From CAZEQJ01 sp964514385 (GTDB taxonomy: Bacteria; Bacteroidota; Bacteroidia; Cytophagales; Cyclobacteriaceae): DNA of 53,872 nt. Each line of letters starts with the position of its first letter. Positions within the stretch are counted from its first letter, which is position 1. Shown in pieces: positions 33,374-42,454 of this stretch. Below the pieces are notes generated by a model that saw only the letters and a list, made by a program, of their open reading frames with translations, did no database searches and was not told where the DNA came from. The position numbers were made by a program, and so were the translations under genes. Where the stretch lies: contig CAZEQJ010000024.1 in assembly GCA_964514385.1 (NCBI GenBank), positions 1 through 53,872 of the forward strand, in the 5' to 3' direction.

Positions 33374-34154
33374 ATCTATCAAAATAAAAATCATGTCGTA
33401 TCTCCACGATGAAATGACACCGGCCGATCGCAAATCCTTCGAAAATGAAATGGAAAAGGACAATACGCTGGCCCTTGAAGTGGAGGAACTCAGACAAACC
33501 TTAGCGATTCTTCAGGGTGTACCCGATGAAGAGGTGATCATGCCTTCGTTTGGAGAATCTTCCAAAGCGAAAGAGCGTAATTCAGATATAAGAAGCAACA
33601 AATTTACCAGCATAATACGCCTTACATGGAGTATTGCCGCCAGCATAAGCCTGATCCTTCTGGCCGGGTATTTATCCGGATTTCAGATACAGAGGCTTGA
33701 ATCAGGTGTTTTTGTCGGGTTTAGGCATCAGCAGCCGGAGACCTTATCAGCTAACGCGAGTGCAATTACACCGGCACAGACCCGGAACATAGTAGACAGC
33801 ACAATGCATGTGTTTTTTACTCGACAGGCACAATCCGGAGAACTGGTGACGAAAGAAATGGTAGAGAATCAGCTCGAAATGCTTCAGTCCAGGTTTGCTA
33901 GGCAGCAGACCAATAAAATTCCTACCGAACAATTCAATGAAATGCTGATAACAAGCAAGATGCAACAGCAGGAATATATGCAGGAAGCCATAAGTGAAAT
34001 GTTTCTTTATCTGGATCAGAAGTACGGCCAGCAGCTGGAATTACTTAATGCCAGAATAGAGGAGCTGGAACTAAAGGAGGATTTAAGGCATCAGCAGACA
34101 GGGGAGATCCTGGCAGGTATTGTGAATCAAAAGGTTGTAGGTAATTATCAATAA
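33366..34154 (+). CDS. Predicted anti-sigma factor, single-pass
   Basis: 262 residues. The N-terminal cytoplasmic part (about 1-75; IKIKIMSYLHDEMTPADRKS) resembles the short helical domain of anti-sigma factors. One transmembrane helix follows (about 83-103; WSIAASISLILLAGYLSGF), and then a periplasmic part with a helical, Gln/Glu-rich region that is probably coiled coil (about 150-255). No zinc ligands HxxxCxxC are present. Position and topology argue that it holds the upstream sigma factor at the membrane until a periplasmic signal arrives. Confidence 0.75.
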   Translation: MDESIKIKIMSYLHDEMTPADRKSFENEMEKDNTLALEVEELRQTLAILQGVPDEEVIMPSFGESSKAKERNSDIRSNKFTSIIRLTWSIAASISLILLAGYLSGFQIQRLESGVFVGFRHQQPETLSANASAITPAQTRNIVDSTMHVFFTRQAQSGELVTKEMVENQLEMLQSRFARQQTNKIPTEQFNEMLITSKMQQQEYMQEAISEMFLYLDQKYGQQLELLNARIEELELKEDLRHQQTGEILAGIVNQKVVGNYQ

Positions 34155-34167
34155 GAAAGGTTAAAAA

Positions 34168-35346
34168 ATGAAAATAATGAGACAAATAGGAATACTTATG
34201 CTTGCAGTTACTACTGCATTTGCACAAATCAATGAGGAGCGAATGGTCAAGGACCTCAAGATCGCAGAAAATGTACTTAAAACCATGCTGTCAGATCAAA
34301 ATCAGCCTAAACAGAGCTCGGTTTGGGGCATGCTCGGAGCTGGTGTAAAAGCTAATTATATTGAGGATTTCGGCGTAATATTTACCATCACAGGCAGGGG
34401 AGGACTTGGTGAGTCTGTCACCATTACGGGTAGTACGGGCAAAGCGCTTATAGCGGGTGAAGAATATGTATTTTCTTATGGAGGGGTGCCTGAAAACAGC
34501 CAGTCTGAAGCCAAAATCATAATCGCAGAAGGAGAGGAAGAAAATGAGGTCACATATGAAGACCTGAAAAGCATGATGTTTGATGAGAAAATTGAGATCA
34601 TCATCGATTTTCTTGCCAATTACGCTTCTTTGATCGGCCAATTAAAAGCAGATGACAAAATTCTGATCACAGACAGCCCTGCCAGTCCCGGTGCATGGAC
34701 AGGAACGAATTCATTACGCCTTGTCACCGGTTACGGGCCAGGGTCGGCAAATGGCTCATTTACGGTGGAAGTTACCGGTGAGTTGATCAGTTCGTATAAA
34801 TCCGGTAAAATCAACCTGGATCAGTTTAAGGAAAAGGCAGTGATCAAAATCCTCGAGGAGGAACCGAAAGTCAGGGATCTCGAGCTTTTTGGCAGCATGC
34901 TTTCACGCATATATCAGGCTGATCTCAGTGACACTTATTATACCAACACCCGTAATACGCCATACTCACGGATAGACGGACTGGGAGCCATTTATACCAT
35001 GAAAGTTTATTCCAGCCTGAACCAGAATGGCATTTTCTCCATTACCACGATCAATAAAGAGGTAAGCAGCGAAGAAGAGCGAAACGAAATCGTGAAGGAG
35101 ATGTACCCAGATTTTGTACAATCGCTGAAAGAAAACATAGTCGACTATGGCAGAACCATAACCAGTCTCAAAGACGATGAAATGCTCTTCATCAAGGTTA
35201 CACTTACCAGCTGCGCGGATTGCGGCATCCCCAGAGAGGTAGAGCTTTCAGTAAAGGCCGAAACATTACAGCAATTTAATAATGGGCGTTTGAGCCGTGA
35301 AAAAGCACTTGATCAAATTAAAGTAACTGAAACCGGAATACAATAA
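34168..35346 (+). CDS. Exported protein of an ECF operon, function unknown
   Basis: 392 residues with a signal peptide (about 1-20, MKIMRQIGILMLAVTTAFAQ). The mature protein looks alpha/beta, with two internally similar halves, each containing an 'LKxMLxD/E' style helix and a 'GxGAIYTM / GVIFTITG' strand (DFGVIFTITGRG near 69; GLGAIYTMKVYSSLNQNG near 272) and a late 'DDEMLFIKVTLTSC / DDKILITDSP' strand. This suggests an internal duplication. C-terminal Cys pair CADCGIP. Thirteen bp after the anti-sigma gene; it is likely the sensed or effector protein of that sigma factor. No family recognised. Confidence 0.7.
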   Translation: MKIMRQIGILMLAVTTAFAQINEERMVKDLKIAENVLKTMLSDQNQPKQSSVWGMLGAGVKANYIEDFGVIFTITGRGGLGESVTITGSTGKALIAGEEYVFSYGGVPENSQSEAKIIIAEGEEENEVTYEDLKSMMFDEKIEIIIDFLANYASLIGQLKADDKILITDSPASPGAWTGTNSLRLVTGYGPGSANGSFTVEVTGELISSYKSGKINLDQFKEKAVIKILEEEPKVRDLELFGSMLSRIYQADLSDTYYTNTRNTPYSRIDGLGAIYTMKVYSSLNQNGIFSITTINKEVSSEEERNEIVKEMYPDFVQSLKENIVDYGRTITSLKDDEMLFIKVTLTSCADCGIPREVELSVKAETLQQFNNGRLSREKALDQIKVTETGIQ

Positions 35347-36420
35347 TCAGTTGTTTTCTACCTGGGTTTGTGAAAGATCGCCATTCGACGTAAGTAGGAT
35401 GGCGATATTTTTTGTCTCAGGAAACTGTGCTGTAATGATTGTAAACATACTCAATACAGGAATAGAGATGATCATGCCGGTAACACCCCATATTATGCCA
35501 AAGAATGCCAGAGCCAGGATTACCACCAGTGGACTCAGGTTTAGTGAGCTTCCCATGATGCGCGGTTCTATATAGTTACCTACCAGTATCTGCACGCCCT
35601 GTATAGTGGCGTATATCCATACAAATGGTAGAAAGGCTCCAAACTGAAAAACAGCAAAGGTTGCCGGAAGCAGGGTAGCAACAAACGATCCGACATACGG
35701 CACATAGTTGAAAAGAAAAATGATAAATGCCCATAGTACGGGGAAATCAACCTTGAAAATCAACAACAATACGTAGCCCAGCACACCGGTAAGCAGACTC
35801 ATCACGGTTTTTATATAAAAATAGCGGTCTATCGCCTGTCCGATTTTGTTCAGGAGTGTTTTAATTTTTTTGGCCTGCGTCTGACTACGAAAAATAGCAT
35901 CGATTTTTCGGGGAAACAGGTTTTCTTCCAGCAAAATAAAAATTACATATATCAGGATGATGGCGAAATTGCCCAGAAATCCGCTTATTCCGGATACAAT
36001 AGAGCCGAGATAGGATTGAATGTCGATGTTATTTAATGCATTCTCAATCTGCTTTTTAATATTTTCGTTGCCCTGAGTCAGGCCCTGAATTTTGGAGATA
36101 AATACATTGAGGTTGCCCTGGTAATCCTTTGAGCGTGAAATAATCAGGTTTACATTATACTGAATGAGCGTCACTATGCCATATAATACTGATATCACCA
36201 GAATAAACGAAAGGATTGATGCAAGCCAGCTGGCCATACGTCTTCCTTTTCTGAAGCTGAATCTCCTGAACCAGTTTTGCAGCGAACTGATCAGATACCA
36301 TAAAAATACGGCCAGTACCACCGGCTGAAAAAAGTCCTTGAAGTAGATGAGGAAAATAAGAACCACTCCAAGTAATATAAGAATGAAAGTAGTGTTGATT
36401 AATCTTGAATTGAAATTCAT
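35347..36420 (-). CDS. AI-2E family (PerM-like) membrane transporter
   Basis: 357 residues with about eight transmembrane helices: two or three at the N-terminus (LILLGVVLIFLIYFKDFFQP), a long amphipathic middle section, and a C-terminal group. It carries the family signatures FNYVPYVGSFVATLLPATFA and IEPRIMGSSLNLSPLVVILA. Family members export AI-2 or act as Na+/H+ antiporters; most are uncharacterised, and the substrate cannot be read from sequence. Its stop codon directly abuts the convergent exported-protein gene, and it lies 3 bp downstream of cysM on the same strand, so it is likely co-transcribed with the cysteine genes. Confidence 0.9.
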   Translation of the reverse strand: MNFNSRLINTTFILILLGVVLIFLIYFKDFFQPVVLAVFLWYLISSLQNWFRRFSFRKGRRMASWLASILSFILVISVLYGIVTLIQYNVNLIISRSKDYQGNLNVFISKIQGLTQGNENIKKQIENALNNIDIQSYLGSIVSGISGFLGNFAIILIYVIFILLEENLFPRKIDAIFRSQTQAKKIKTLLNKIGQAIDRYFYIKTVMSLLTGVLGYVLLLIFKVDFPVLWAFIIFLFNYVPYVGSFVATLLPATFAVFQFGAFLPFVWIYATIQGVQILVGNYIEPRIMGSSLNLSPLVVILALAFFGIIWGVTGMIISIPVLSMFTIITAQFPETKNIAILLTSNGDLSQTQVENN

Positions 36421-36423
36421 AGG

Positions 36424-37317
36424 TTAAGCATTAAAAATACCAGAACTAAGGTAGCGATCTCCACGATCACAGACGATCTGTACAATGGTGGCAGGCTCGC
36501 GTAGTTCTTTTACGAGTTCCAGCACAGCATGCATGACACCGCCGCTGCTCACGCCCGCAAATATACCGGTTTCCCTTGCCATACGCCGTGTTGCTGCCTT
36601 TGCTGATACTTCATTGACCAGCCTTATTTCGTCCACACGATCAGTTTCATAGATTTTCGGAAGAAATTCTTCCGACCATTTTCGAATACCCGGTATGCTG
36701 GAACCTTCCTCTGGCTGAACCCCTACAATCCGTATTTTGGGATTTTTTTCCTTAAAGAAACGGGAATTGCCCATAATAGTACCCGTAGTACCCATGCTGG
36801 CAACAAAATGTGTGATATGACCTCCCGTATCGCGCCAGATCTCTGGACCAGTTGTTTTGTAATGGGCAAGGTAGTTATCCGGATTGGCAAACTGGTTTAG
36901 CATAAAATAACCCTCTTCCTTCGCCATTTTTTCTGCCAGCTCACGCGAATACTCGATGGATTTATCTTCTGGTGTAAGGATTAGTTTAGCGCCAAAAGCT
37001 TTCATGGTATCGATACGCTCCTGAGTAGCATTTTCAGGCATCACAATAGTAAGATCAAGCTTCAGAAAGGCGGCCACCATGGCCAGTGCGATTCCTGTGT
37101 TGCCACTTGTAGGTTCAATAATCCTGCTGTTATGATCAATATCCCTTCGCTTTAAAGCTTCATTGAGCATATTGAAAGCCGGCCTGTCCTTGACACTGCC
37201 TCCGGGGTTATTGCCCTCCATTTTACCATATACTTTTACATGGTCCGGAATACCATCCATTTTTATTCTCACCAACGGAGTATTCCCGATAAGCTCACCA
37301 AGTTGCTCTGCTACCAT
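36424..37317 (-). CDS. cysM: Cysteine synthase B (O-acetylserine sulfhydrylase)
   Basis: 297 residues. The PLP enzyme makes cysteine from O-acetylserine and sulfide or thiosulfate. The Schiff-base lysine K43 lies in GNNPGGSVKDRPA. The substrate loop TSGNTGIALA and phosphate-binding GTTG in SMGTTGTIMG are present. GVQPEEGSSIPGIRKW and the length fit CysM better than CysK. It overlaps the upstream cysE by 1 bp (TAATG), so the two steps of cysteine synthesis are coupled. CysM rarely forms the CysE-binding synthase complex, so the pairing here is genetic rather than proven physical. Confidence 0.94.
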   Translation of the reverse strand: MVAEQLGELIGNTPLVRIKMDGIPDHVKVYGKMEGNNPGGSVKDRPAFNMLNEALKRRDIDHNSRIIEPTSGNTGIALAMVAAFLKLDLTIVMPENATQERIDTMKAFGAKLILTPEDKSIEYSRELAEKMAKEEGYFMLNQFANPDNYLAHYKTTGPEIWRDTGGHITHFVASMGTTGTIMGNSRFFKEKNPKIRIVGVQPEEGSSIPGIRKWSEEFLPKIYETDRVDEIRLVNEVSAKAATRRMARETGIFAGVSSGGVMHAVLELVKELREPATIVQIVCDRGDRYLSSGIFNA

Positions 37318-38123
37318 TATAGATCTGCAATTTTTTGTTGTCCGTCATTGGTGTAATACACTACACTATCCTGCGGAACACTTTCTGTTATCCAGGTATT
37401 TCCACCAATGATGCTTCTTGCTCCGATGTTTGTTTCACCTCCCAATATAGTGGCGCCGCTATACAATATTACGTCATCACCGATGGTTGGATGCCTCTTT
37501 TTCTTTGCCATCTTCTTTTCGACCGACAGAGCACCGAGCGTCACACCCTGGTACACCTTTACGTGATTACCGATCACCGTAGTTTCGCCAATTACAACTC
37601 CTGTACCGTGATCAATACAAAAATGGTGGCCAATCTGCGCCGCCGGGTGAATGTCAATACCTGTTTTGGAATGTGCATATTCTGACATAATGCGGGGCAG
37701 GTAGGGGATGTCAAGCTGATACATCAGGTGAGCCATACGGTAGACTGCGATTGCGTAAAAGCCCGGATAGGCCCGGACTACCTCCTTGCGGTCATTTGCA
37801 GCAGGGTCACCAGCCACAATGGCATCAGCATCCAGTTGACAAAGGTCAAACACGTCGTTGAGCTGCTTAAAAAACTGAACACAGACAGACATGGCTTCAG
37901 CATTTTCGCAGGCCTCTGTTTTGATAATCAGCGATTTAAACTGGATTCTGAGCTGCGATAGACGTGTTTCCACCTCAAATCGTGTCGAAAGTCGCTCATC
38001 ATTAAGTACGGGAAACAAAAATTCCAGCAGGTTTCTTGTGAAAGATTCCACCTCAGCACTACCAGGAAGGATTTTCGGCTGTTTATGGGCTTCAAGTACC
38101 TTATCGATCAGGTTGTGAAACAT
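37317..38123 (-). CDS. cysE: Serine O-acetyltransferase
   Basis: 268 residues. Transfers acetyl from acetyl-CoA to serine, the first committed step of cysteine synthesis. An N-terminal helical domain (about 1-150) is followed by the left-handed beta-helix: HSKTGIDIHPAAQIGHHFCI, then DHGTGVVIGETTVIGNHVKV and YQGVTLGALS, with the catalytic His in FCIDHGTG. The C-terminus ends QQKIADL; the ...xI tail used for docking into CysK is not obvious, consistent with a CysM partner. It forms an operon with cysM and the AI-2E gene. Confidence 0.95.
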   Translation of the reverse strand: MFHNLIDKVLEAHKQPKILPGSAEVESFTRNLLEFLFPVLNDERLSTRFEVETRLSQLRIQFKSLIIKTEACENAEAMSVCVQFFKQLNDVFDLCQLDADAIVAGDPAANDRKEVVRAYPGFYAIAVYRMAHLMYQLDIPYLPRIMSEYAHSKTGIDIHPAAQIGHHFCIDHGTGVVIGETTVIGNHVKVYQGVTLGALSVEKKMAKKKRHPTIGDDVILYSGATILGGETNIGARSIIGGNTWITESVPQDSVVYYTNDGQQKIADL

Positions 38124-38166
38124 AATGTGACGTTATGAAGAAAAAACGGACTAAGCACCTATAATG

Positions 38167-39177
38167 TTAATTATTTATATCGGTACCATACAACTGCTGG
38201 ATGCGCCTTTCCATTTCCTCAGAAAATGAGTAGTCTTTATTTTCAAGAATTTCGTTGATCATAAAAGTAGTCTGGTCAAGCTCCTTCAGCGATAACTCGA
38301 AATGTTGAAGCAACTCTTTGTCATTCTTAAAATCATCTTCAAACATCATCAACCCTTTCAGCCGCATGATCGATGCCCGAAGCAGATGAGAATTCATAAA
38401 TGCATACCGCAGTATTTCATTGTTTTTTTCAATAAGTTCCTTGTTTCTCCGCTGCACTTCCTTCTCCAGGCGGGTGTTGGTAGCATGCAATGACCGTCCT
38501 ACCTTTTTCAGCTCATTATTTTGAAGTTCGAGTAGTTTTTCCTGCTCACCTGCATGATCAATTTCCTTTTGTATCTCCATCCGCTGCCGTGCGATTTTAT
38601 GGTTAATCTTATCATTTGAATATCGATAGAGCACTACAATGAGATAAATAAAGAGGTAGGCGGAACCGTAGGTATAAAAAATAATGGGGTGCTTTCTGAA
38701 AACTTCAGCCGATTGAGGGTAATCTGTGCCCAGCCGTTCAAGGGAGAAGTACATTCCCAGAATGGTAAGAAATACAATGATCAGCGTCCAGGATATGATC
38801 CAGTAAATATCATGGAAGGAATCAAATATCAAATAGGTAGTCACAGAAAGCAGTACGCTGATAAAGAATATGAGCATAAAATCTGTTTCTTGAAAAGGTA
38901 ATGGGTAGAATGGATATGCCAGAAAGGAAAGGACCATGACCAGTATAAACAGCGAGTTGCTGATACGGTATTGGGTGTTAGGAATAAAAAAATAGCCGAT
39001 CAATGCAGCCATGAATACTCCCAGAAAACGGATAAAGGTGATATGGATAAGAGGCTCATGATTAATCAGCTGCAGGATGATGTCAATAACCATCAGTATG
39101 GCAGTCGCCACCATAGTCCATAAAAGGAGGCTGTTAATATTGAATTTACTTCCTCGAATAGCTTGTTCTGTTGCCAT
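38167..39177 (-). CDS. 7TM coiled-coil protein with HisKA-like helix, no ATPase domain
   Basis: 336 residues. Seven or so transmembrane helices (about 15-205; e.g. LLLWTMVATAILMVIDIILQ, IIFYTYGSAYLFIYLIVVLY) are followed by a long coiled coil (about 205-255). A segment YAFMNSHLLRASIMRLKGLM (about 259-279) matches the H-box helix of Bacteroidota histidine kinases, with candidate phospho-acceptor H264. Only about 55 residues follow, and no N, G1 or G2 box exists, so the protein cannot bind ATP as a kinase. It is the last gene of a four-gene signalling operon with TGATG coupling to its paralogue. It could be a heterodimer partner or phosphorelay helix for the complete kinase upstream (inference). 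Confidence 0.72.
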   Translation of the reverse strand: MATEQAIRGSKFNINSLLLWTMVATAILMVIDIILQLINHEPLIHITFIRFLGVFMAALIGYFFIPNTQYRISNSLFILVMVLSFLAYPFYPLPFQETDFMLIFFISVLLSVTTYLIFDSFHDIYWIISWTLIIVFLTILGMYFSLERLGTDYPQSAEVFRKHPIIFYTYGSAYLFIYLIVVLYRYSNDKINHKIARQRMEIQKEIDHAGEQEKLLELQNNELKKVGRSLHATNTRLEKEVQRRNKELIEKNNEILRYAFMNSHLLRASIMRLKGLMMFEDDFKNDKELLQHFELSLKELDQTTFMINEILENKDYSFSEEMERRIQQLYGTDINN

Positions 39178-40148
39178 CAGATATGGATATTATATTTTGC
39201 AGCCAGTTTATGCTCCAGGTTTACAAAGGCATTAAAGTTGGTTTCATTAAGCAGTTCGCTGAAGTCAGATGATAAGTCATCCAGTTCTGAGATTTGCCGT
39301 TTCAATTCATTTAACTCATAGTCCTTTTGCTGAAAGCGCTCAATGAGTGATTCTACTGGTTTTCGTAGTAATGTAGCGTTCATAAAACCATATCGGGTAA
39401 GCACCTTGTTGCGCGTAGCAATTTTATTTGACTCCCGGGTTATTTGCTTTTCCAGTCCGGAATTAAGGGATATCAGCTCCTGCTGCATTTCAAGCAGCTT
39501 ATTTTTTTGTATTTCCAGTTTATCACGCTGATCATTGATCCGGTTCAATACGAGCATCAGTTCACGGCTGCTTTTCTCTAACTTTAGTTGATACCGAATA
39601 TTTCGTCGCCTGAAATTAATTACGATAAAAAATATGGTAAAAACGGATAAATAATATCCTGCAAGCAATAACGGCTGTTGCAAAATAATAGTAGCAATTA
39701 CAGATTCATCAGTGCCGGCGAGCGACTGAAGTTTTTGATACATCATCAAAAGGGAGGTGAGAAAAATCACAATAATGCTGCCTGTAATTATGGTTTTATC
39801 CCTTTTTAGGTCATAAATGATGACCGGTAATACCAGCAACGGGATCAGGATACAAAAGGAAATAAAAAGATCTTCAAAAGGCTCAGCATAAATTTGCCAT
39901 GGGGTTAGAGGGAATAACAGAAAGGTGAAATAGAAGGAAAAGATGGTAAGACCTGCACCCATGCGCAGATGATTTGAGGAAATCAGAGCATAGCTTAACA
40001 CCTGAATTAATAGAAAAATGAAATAATGGGCGTTATTTCCCAAAATGAAATCCCCCTGCACAAAATAGTCGAGATATCCGTCTATCAGGATGACAGGAGT
40101 GGTACCAAAAATGGTAAAGATATTTACTTTTTTTATGGCCTCCTTCAT
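39177..40148 (-). CDS. 7TM coiled-coil paralogue with HisKA-like helix lacking the histidine
   Basis: 323 residues, built like its neighbour: about seven transmembrane helices (20-190), coiled coil (190-250; LVLNRINDQRDKLEIQKNKL) and a terminal helix YGFMNATLLRKPVESLIERF that aligns with the neighbour's YAFMNSHLLRASIMRLKGLM. The position of the histidine is Thr259, so phosphorylation there is impossible in the usual way. No ATPase domain. The two proteins have diverged strongly in their membrane parts. Start abuts the stop of the IF-2-like gene with no gap. A pseudokinase-type scaffold or sensor role is inferred. Confidence 0.7.
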   Translation of the reverse strand: MKEAIKKVNIFTIFGTTPVILIDGYLDYFVQGDFILGNNAHYFIFLLIQVLSYALISSNHLRMGAGLTIFSFYFTFLLFPLTPWQIYAEPFEDLFISFCILIPLLVLPVIIYDLKRDKTIITGSIIVIFLTSLLMMYQKLQSLAGTDESVIATIILQQPLLLAGYYLSVFTIFFIVINFRRRNIRYQLKLEKSSRELMLVLNRINDQRDKLEIQKNKLLEMQQELISLNSGLEKQITRESNKIATRNKVLTRYGFMNATLLRKPVESLIERFQQKDYELNELKRQISELDDLSSDFSELLNETNFNAFVNLEHKLAAKYNIHI

Positions 40149-40922
40149 TTAATCATATTTGCCGTTTAACCAGTGCCAAAACCGGATAACAGAGTTAGGG
40201 TGCTTTTTAACAATCTTTATTTCCTGTGTCGGAGCCTGCTTTTTCTTTTTTGTCTTGTTAGGTGCGTTATGCTGTTGCGTGACAGGCTTCACCTTTTTCT
40301 GATACTCCAACCGTGCCTTTTTCTTTTTCGCTTCTGCTTCCTTTTGTTTTCTGCGCTTGTATTCCTGTTCCTCTCTTTCTTTTTCTCTGTTTATTTGCTC
40401 CAGCTCTTTTTGTATTTCCTTTTCCTTCTGGTCATTTTGTTTTAAAGCCTTGTCTTTTTTCTTTTTTTTCTTCTCCACCAAAAGGTCTTCTGTGATTTCA
40501 ATTTTACCGACCACCTTCAGGCCTTCCAGTTTCTGCAACTGCGGCTTAATTACTTCAGGCTCATCCTTATTGAGCTCATCTTCTGTGTTTTCTTCCTGGT
40601 TATCCCTCGGCATCTCATCTAATGCGTCATGATCCTCAATTTCACCAGCATCAGGCGAAGGGTGGGGGACAATGTCTTCTTCCTTTTCCGGAGTTATGAC
40701 AGGCTGATCATTAGATTTTTCATTCTCTGAATCAGGAGATGGATTAGCTGGCGGTGGTTCGAAAAGCGGAGCTTTTTCCGGATAATGTTCTTTCACCCAT
40801 TCATACAGAAAATCCCGATCCAGACGGGTGTGGTGGTTTATATCGGAGAATTGTTGCCTCAGTTTTCCTGAAAGTTCTTCTGTAGTTAAATTCAATAACC
40901 TCGCTACCTGAACTAATCTCAT
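40149..40922 (-). CDS. Free-standing IF-2 N-terminal-extension-like protein
   Basis: 257 residues, soluble. Residues about 1-48 (MRLVQVARLLNLTTEELSGK, then FLYEWVKEHYPE) resemble the small helical N-domain of Bacteroidota translation initiation factor IF-2 (typically MRLxQVARKLNVG). An acidic Pro-rich linker (50-125) follows. Then comes QKLEGLKVVGKIEI, again like the LxGLKVxGKI segment of IF-2 extensions, and a Lys/Glu-rich predicted coiled coil (150-215). A basic tail ends in HPNSVIRFWHWLNGKYD. The GTPase and all catalytic IF-2 domains are absent. The gene is 13 bp after the histidine kinase gene in a signalling operon. A role at the ribosome or in binding the kinase system is speculative. 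Confidence 0.65.
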   Translation of the reverse strand: MRLVQVARLLNLTTEELSGKLRQQFSDINHHTRLDRDFLYEWVKEHYPEKAPLFEPPPANPSPDSENEKSNDQPVITPEKEEDIVPHPSPDAGEIEDHDALDEMPRDNQEENTEDELNKDEPEVIKPQLQKLEGLKVVGKIEITEDLLVEKKKKKKDKALKQNDQKEKEIQKELEQINREKEREEQEYKRRKQKEAEAKKKKARLEYQKKVKPVTQQHNAPNKTKKKKQAPTQEIKIVKKHPNSVIRFWHWLNGKYD

Positions 40923-40935
40923 ATCATGTCATTTT

Positions 40936-42306
40936 TCAGATGATTTCTCCAAAGCCTTTCTCTGATCGTAGCAGATTTATCCAGAATGTAGTACCATTGC
41001 CAGGGGTGCTTGTTACTCCAATCTGGCCTTGATTGATATCGACAAATTGTTTTACCAGTTTAAGGCCGAAGCCTGTGCCCTTTTCATCACGGGTTCCTTC
41101 TTTTTTGTATTTTGAATCAATATCAAACAATTTATCTGCAATCGATTGTGACATTCCAATGCCATTATCTTTTATCTTAATACGGATATATTTTAATCCG
41201 TTGTATTCTGTGCTGAACGTGATTTTGCCCCTGTCAGGTGTGAATTTGATGGCATTTGACAGCAGATTCCTGAAAATCGTAGACAGCATATCACGATCGG
41301 CAAAAACTTCTGTACCTTCTTTTATTTCGTTCACAATCTCCAGTGACTTCATGCTTGTATTGGTAGCATATAATTCGATCACATCATCTGCCATTGCTTT
41401 GAGGTCAAGCTTTTCGGGCCTTATCGTCGGTCGGTCATACTCAGCACGAGCCCATAGGAGCAGGCTTTCAAGTAAATCAAGGGTTTTTTCACTGCTGTTG
41501 TGAATATGCTCCAGCGCGCTTACCGTATCAGAGGTACTGATTTTATTTTGTATCAGCATGCTGGACAGTTGTTTGGTGTTGGCTATTGGATTTCGAAGAT
41601 CATGGCTTATGATGGAAAAAAACTTTTTGAGTCTGGAGTTCAGTTCACCCAGCTTTTTATTCTCCTCCTCCTGTAAGAGGAAAATAAAGGCAATGCTGCC
41701 TGTGATCAACACAAGCGCACCGGAAACCAAAAAAATTGACTGGATCACAGTGGTGGTTTCAAGGTATTTATAATTACCTGAATAAAAGGGTACTTCCACT
41801 AGGCGGGCAACCTGAATTAATGCAAACAGGGGATAAATAATACCCAGCACTTTTTTGATAAAGGAGCCTTTGGAATAGCGAAAGAAATGTACGCCACCTA
41901 CACCGAAGAGCAGAGTAGTAATAGCAGTAGCTACACCCACCCGGATATTATCCAATGGCACAGGCACGGTACAGAATACGATAATGCCTACAGCCGTCAC
42001 CAAAACCAGAAATGAAATCAGCTGCCTGCGATATTTTCCGTCGTAAGAGATAAGGCTGGTAATTTCAATGCATATGCCTGAAAGCAGAAAAGTATTAGCA
42101 ATATAAATAGAAAAGATATCCGGGATATTGCCTCGATATGAAGTAAGCACCAGCCCAATGGTCTGGGCTATTTTTCCGGTTAAAAACAGATTGACAAACC
42201 ATTTTTTTACAGGCAACTGGAGGATATAAACCACATACAACAGTATCACCATACATGTGATGATGAACATAAAAAAATACATGGTCCTGTAATCCAGTTC
42301 AATCAA
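40936..42306 (-). CDS. 7TM sensor histidine kinase
   Basis: 456 residues. About seven transmembrane helices (8-225) form the sensor. HisKA follows with phospho-acceptor H235 in FSIISHDLRNPIANTKQL. The HATPase_c domain has N box NLLSNAIKFTP, G1 DNGIGM, F-box-like region and G2 GTGFGLKLVKQF. No periplasmic sensory domain or receiver is fused, and no response regulator gene is in the operon. It is the first gene of a four-gene unit. Downstream genes encode an IF-2 N-terminal-like protein and two kinase-like 7TM proteins without ATPase, so it may be the only catalytically active member. Confidence 0.92.
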   Translation of the reverse strand: MIELDYRTMYFFMFIITCMVILLYVVYILQLPVKKWFVNLFLTGKIAQTIGLVLTSYRGNIPDIFSIYIANTFLLSGICIEITSLISYDGKYRRQLISFLVLVTAVGIIVFCTVPVPLDNIRVGVATAITTLLFGVGGVHFFRYSKGSFIKKVLGIIYPLFALIQVARLVEVPFYSGNYKYLETTTVIQSIFLVSGALVLITGSIAFIFLLQEEENKKLGELNSRLKKFFSIISHDLRNPIANTKQLSSMLIQNKISTSDTVSALEHIHNSSEKTLDLLESLLLWARAEYDRPTIRPEKLDLKAMADDVIELYATNTSMKSLEIVNEIKEGTEVFADRDMLSTIFRNLLSNAIKFTPDRGKITFSTEYNGLKYIRIKIKDNGIGMSQSIADKLFDIDSKYKKEGTRDEKGTGFGLKLVKQFVDINQGQIGVTSTPGNGTTFWINLLRSEKGFGEII

Positions 42307-42454
42307 GATATAAGGGGTTTTTTACTCTGAGGTCAAAGATATATAATTCATTTATTCATAGGTATTTAAATGTAGCTATTTTCATATAATTCACAGTTTT
42401 TACAATTCATTCCTATCTTCACGTTTTCATTCATTAAAACTGACCCGGTTTGTC

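Noticed and set aside
38167..40148. Histidine kinases truncated by frameshift (pseudogenes)
   Set aside because: Both proteins stop cleanly, the next gene starts within a base or two, and no ATPase-like sequence is found after the stops in any frame.
40173..40632. Long Phe/Leu-rich plus-strand ORFs
   Set aside because: They are antisense shadows of the Lys/Glu-rich coiled coil of the IF-2-like gene (AAA/GAA codons read as TTT/TTC).
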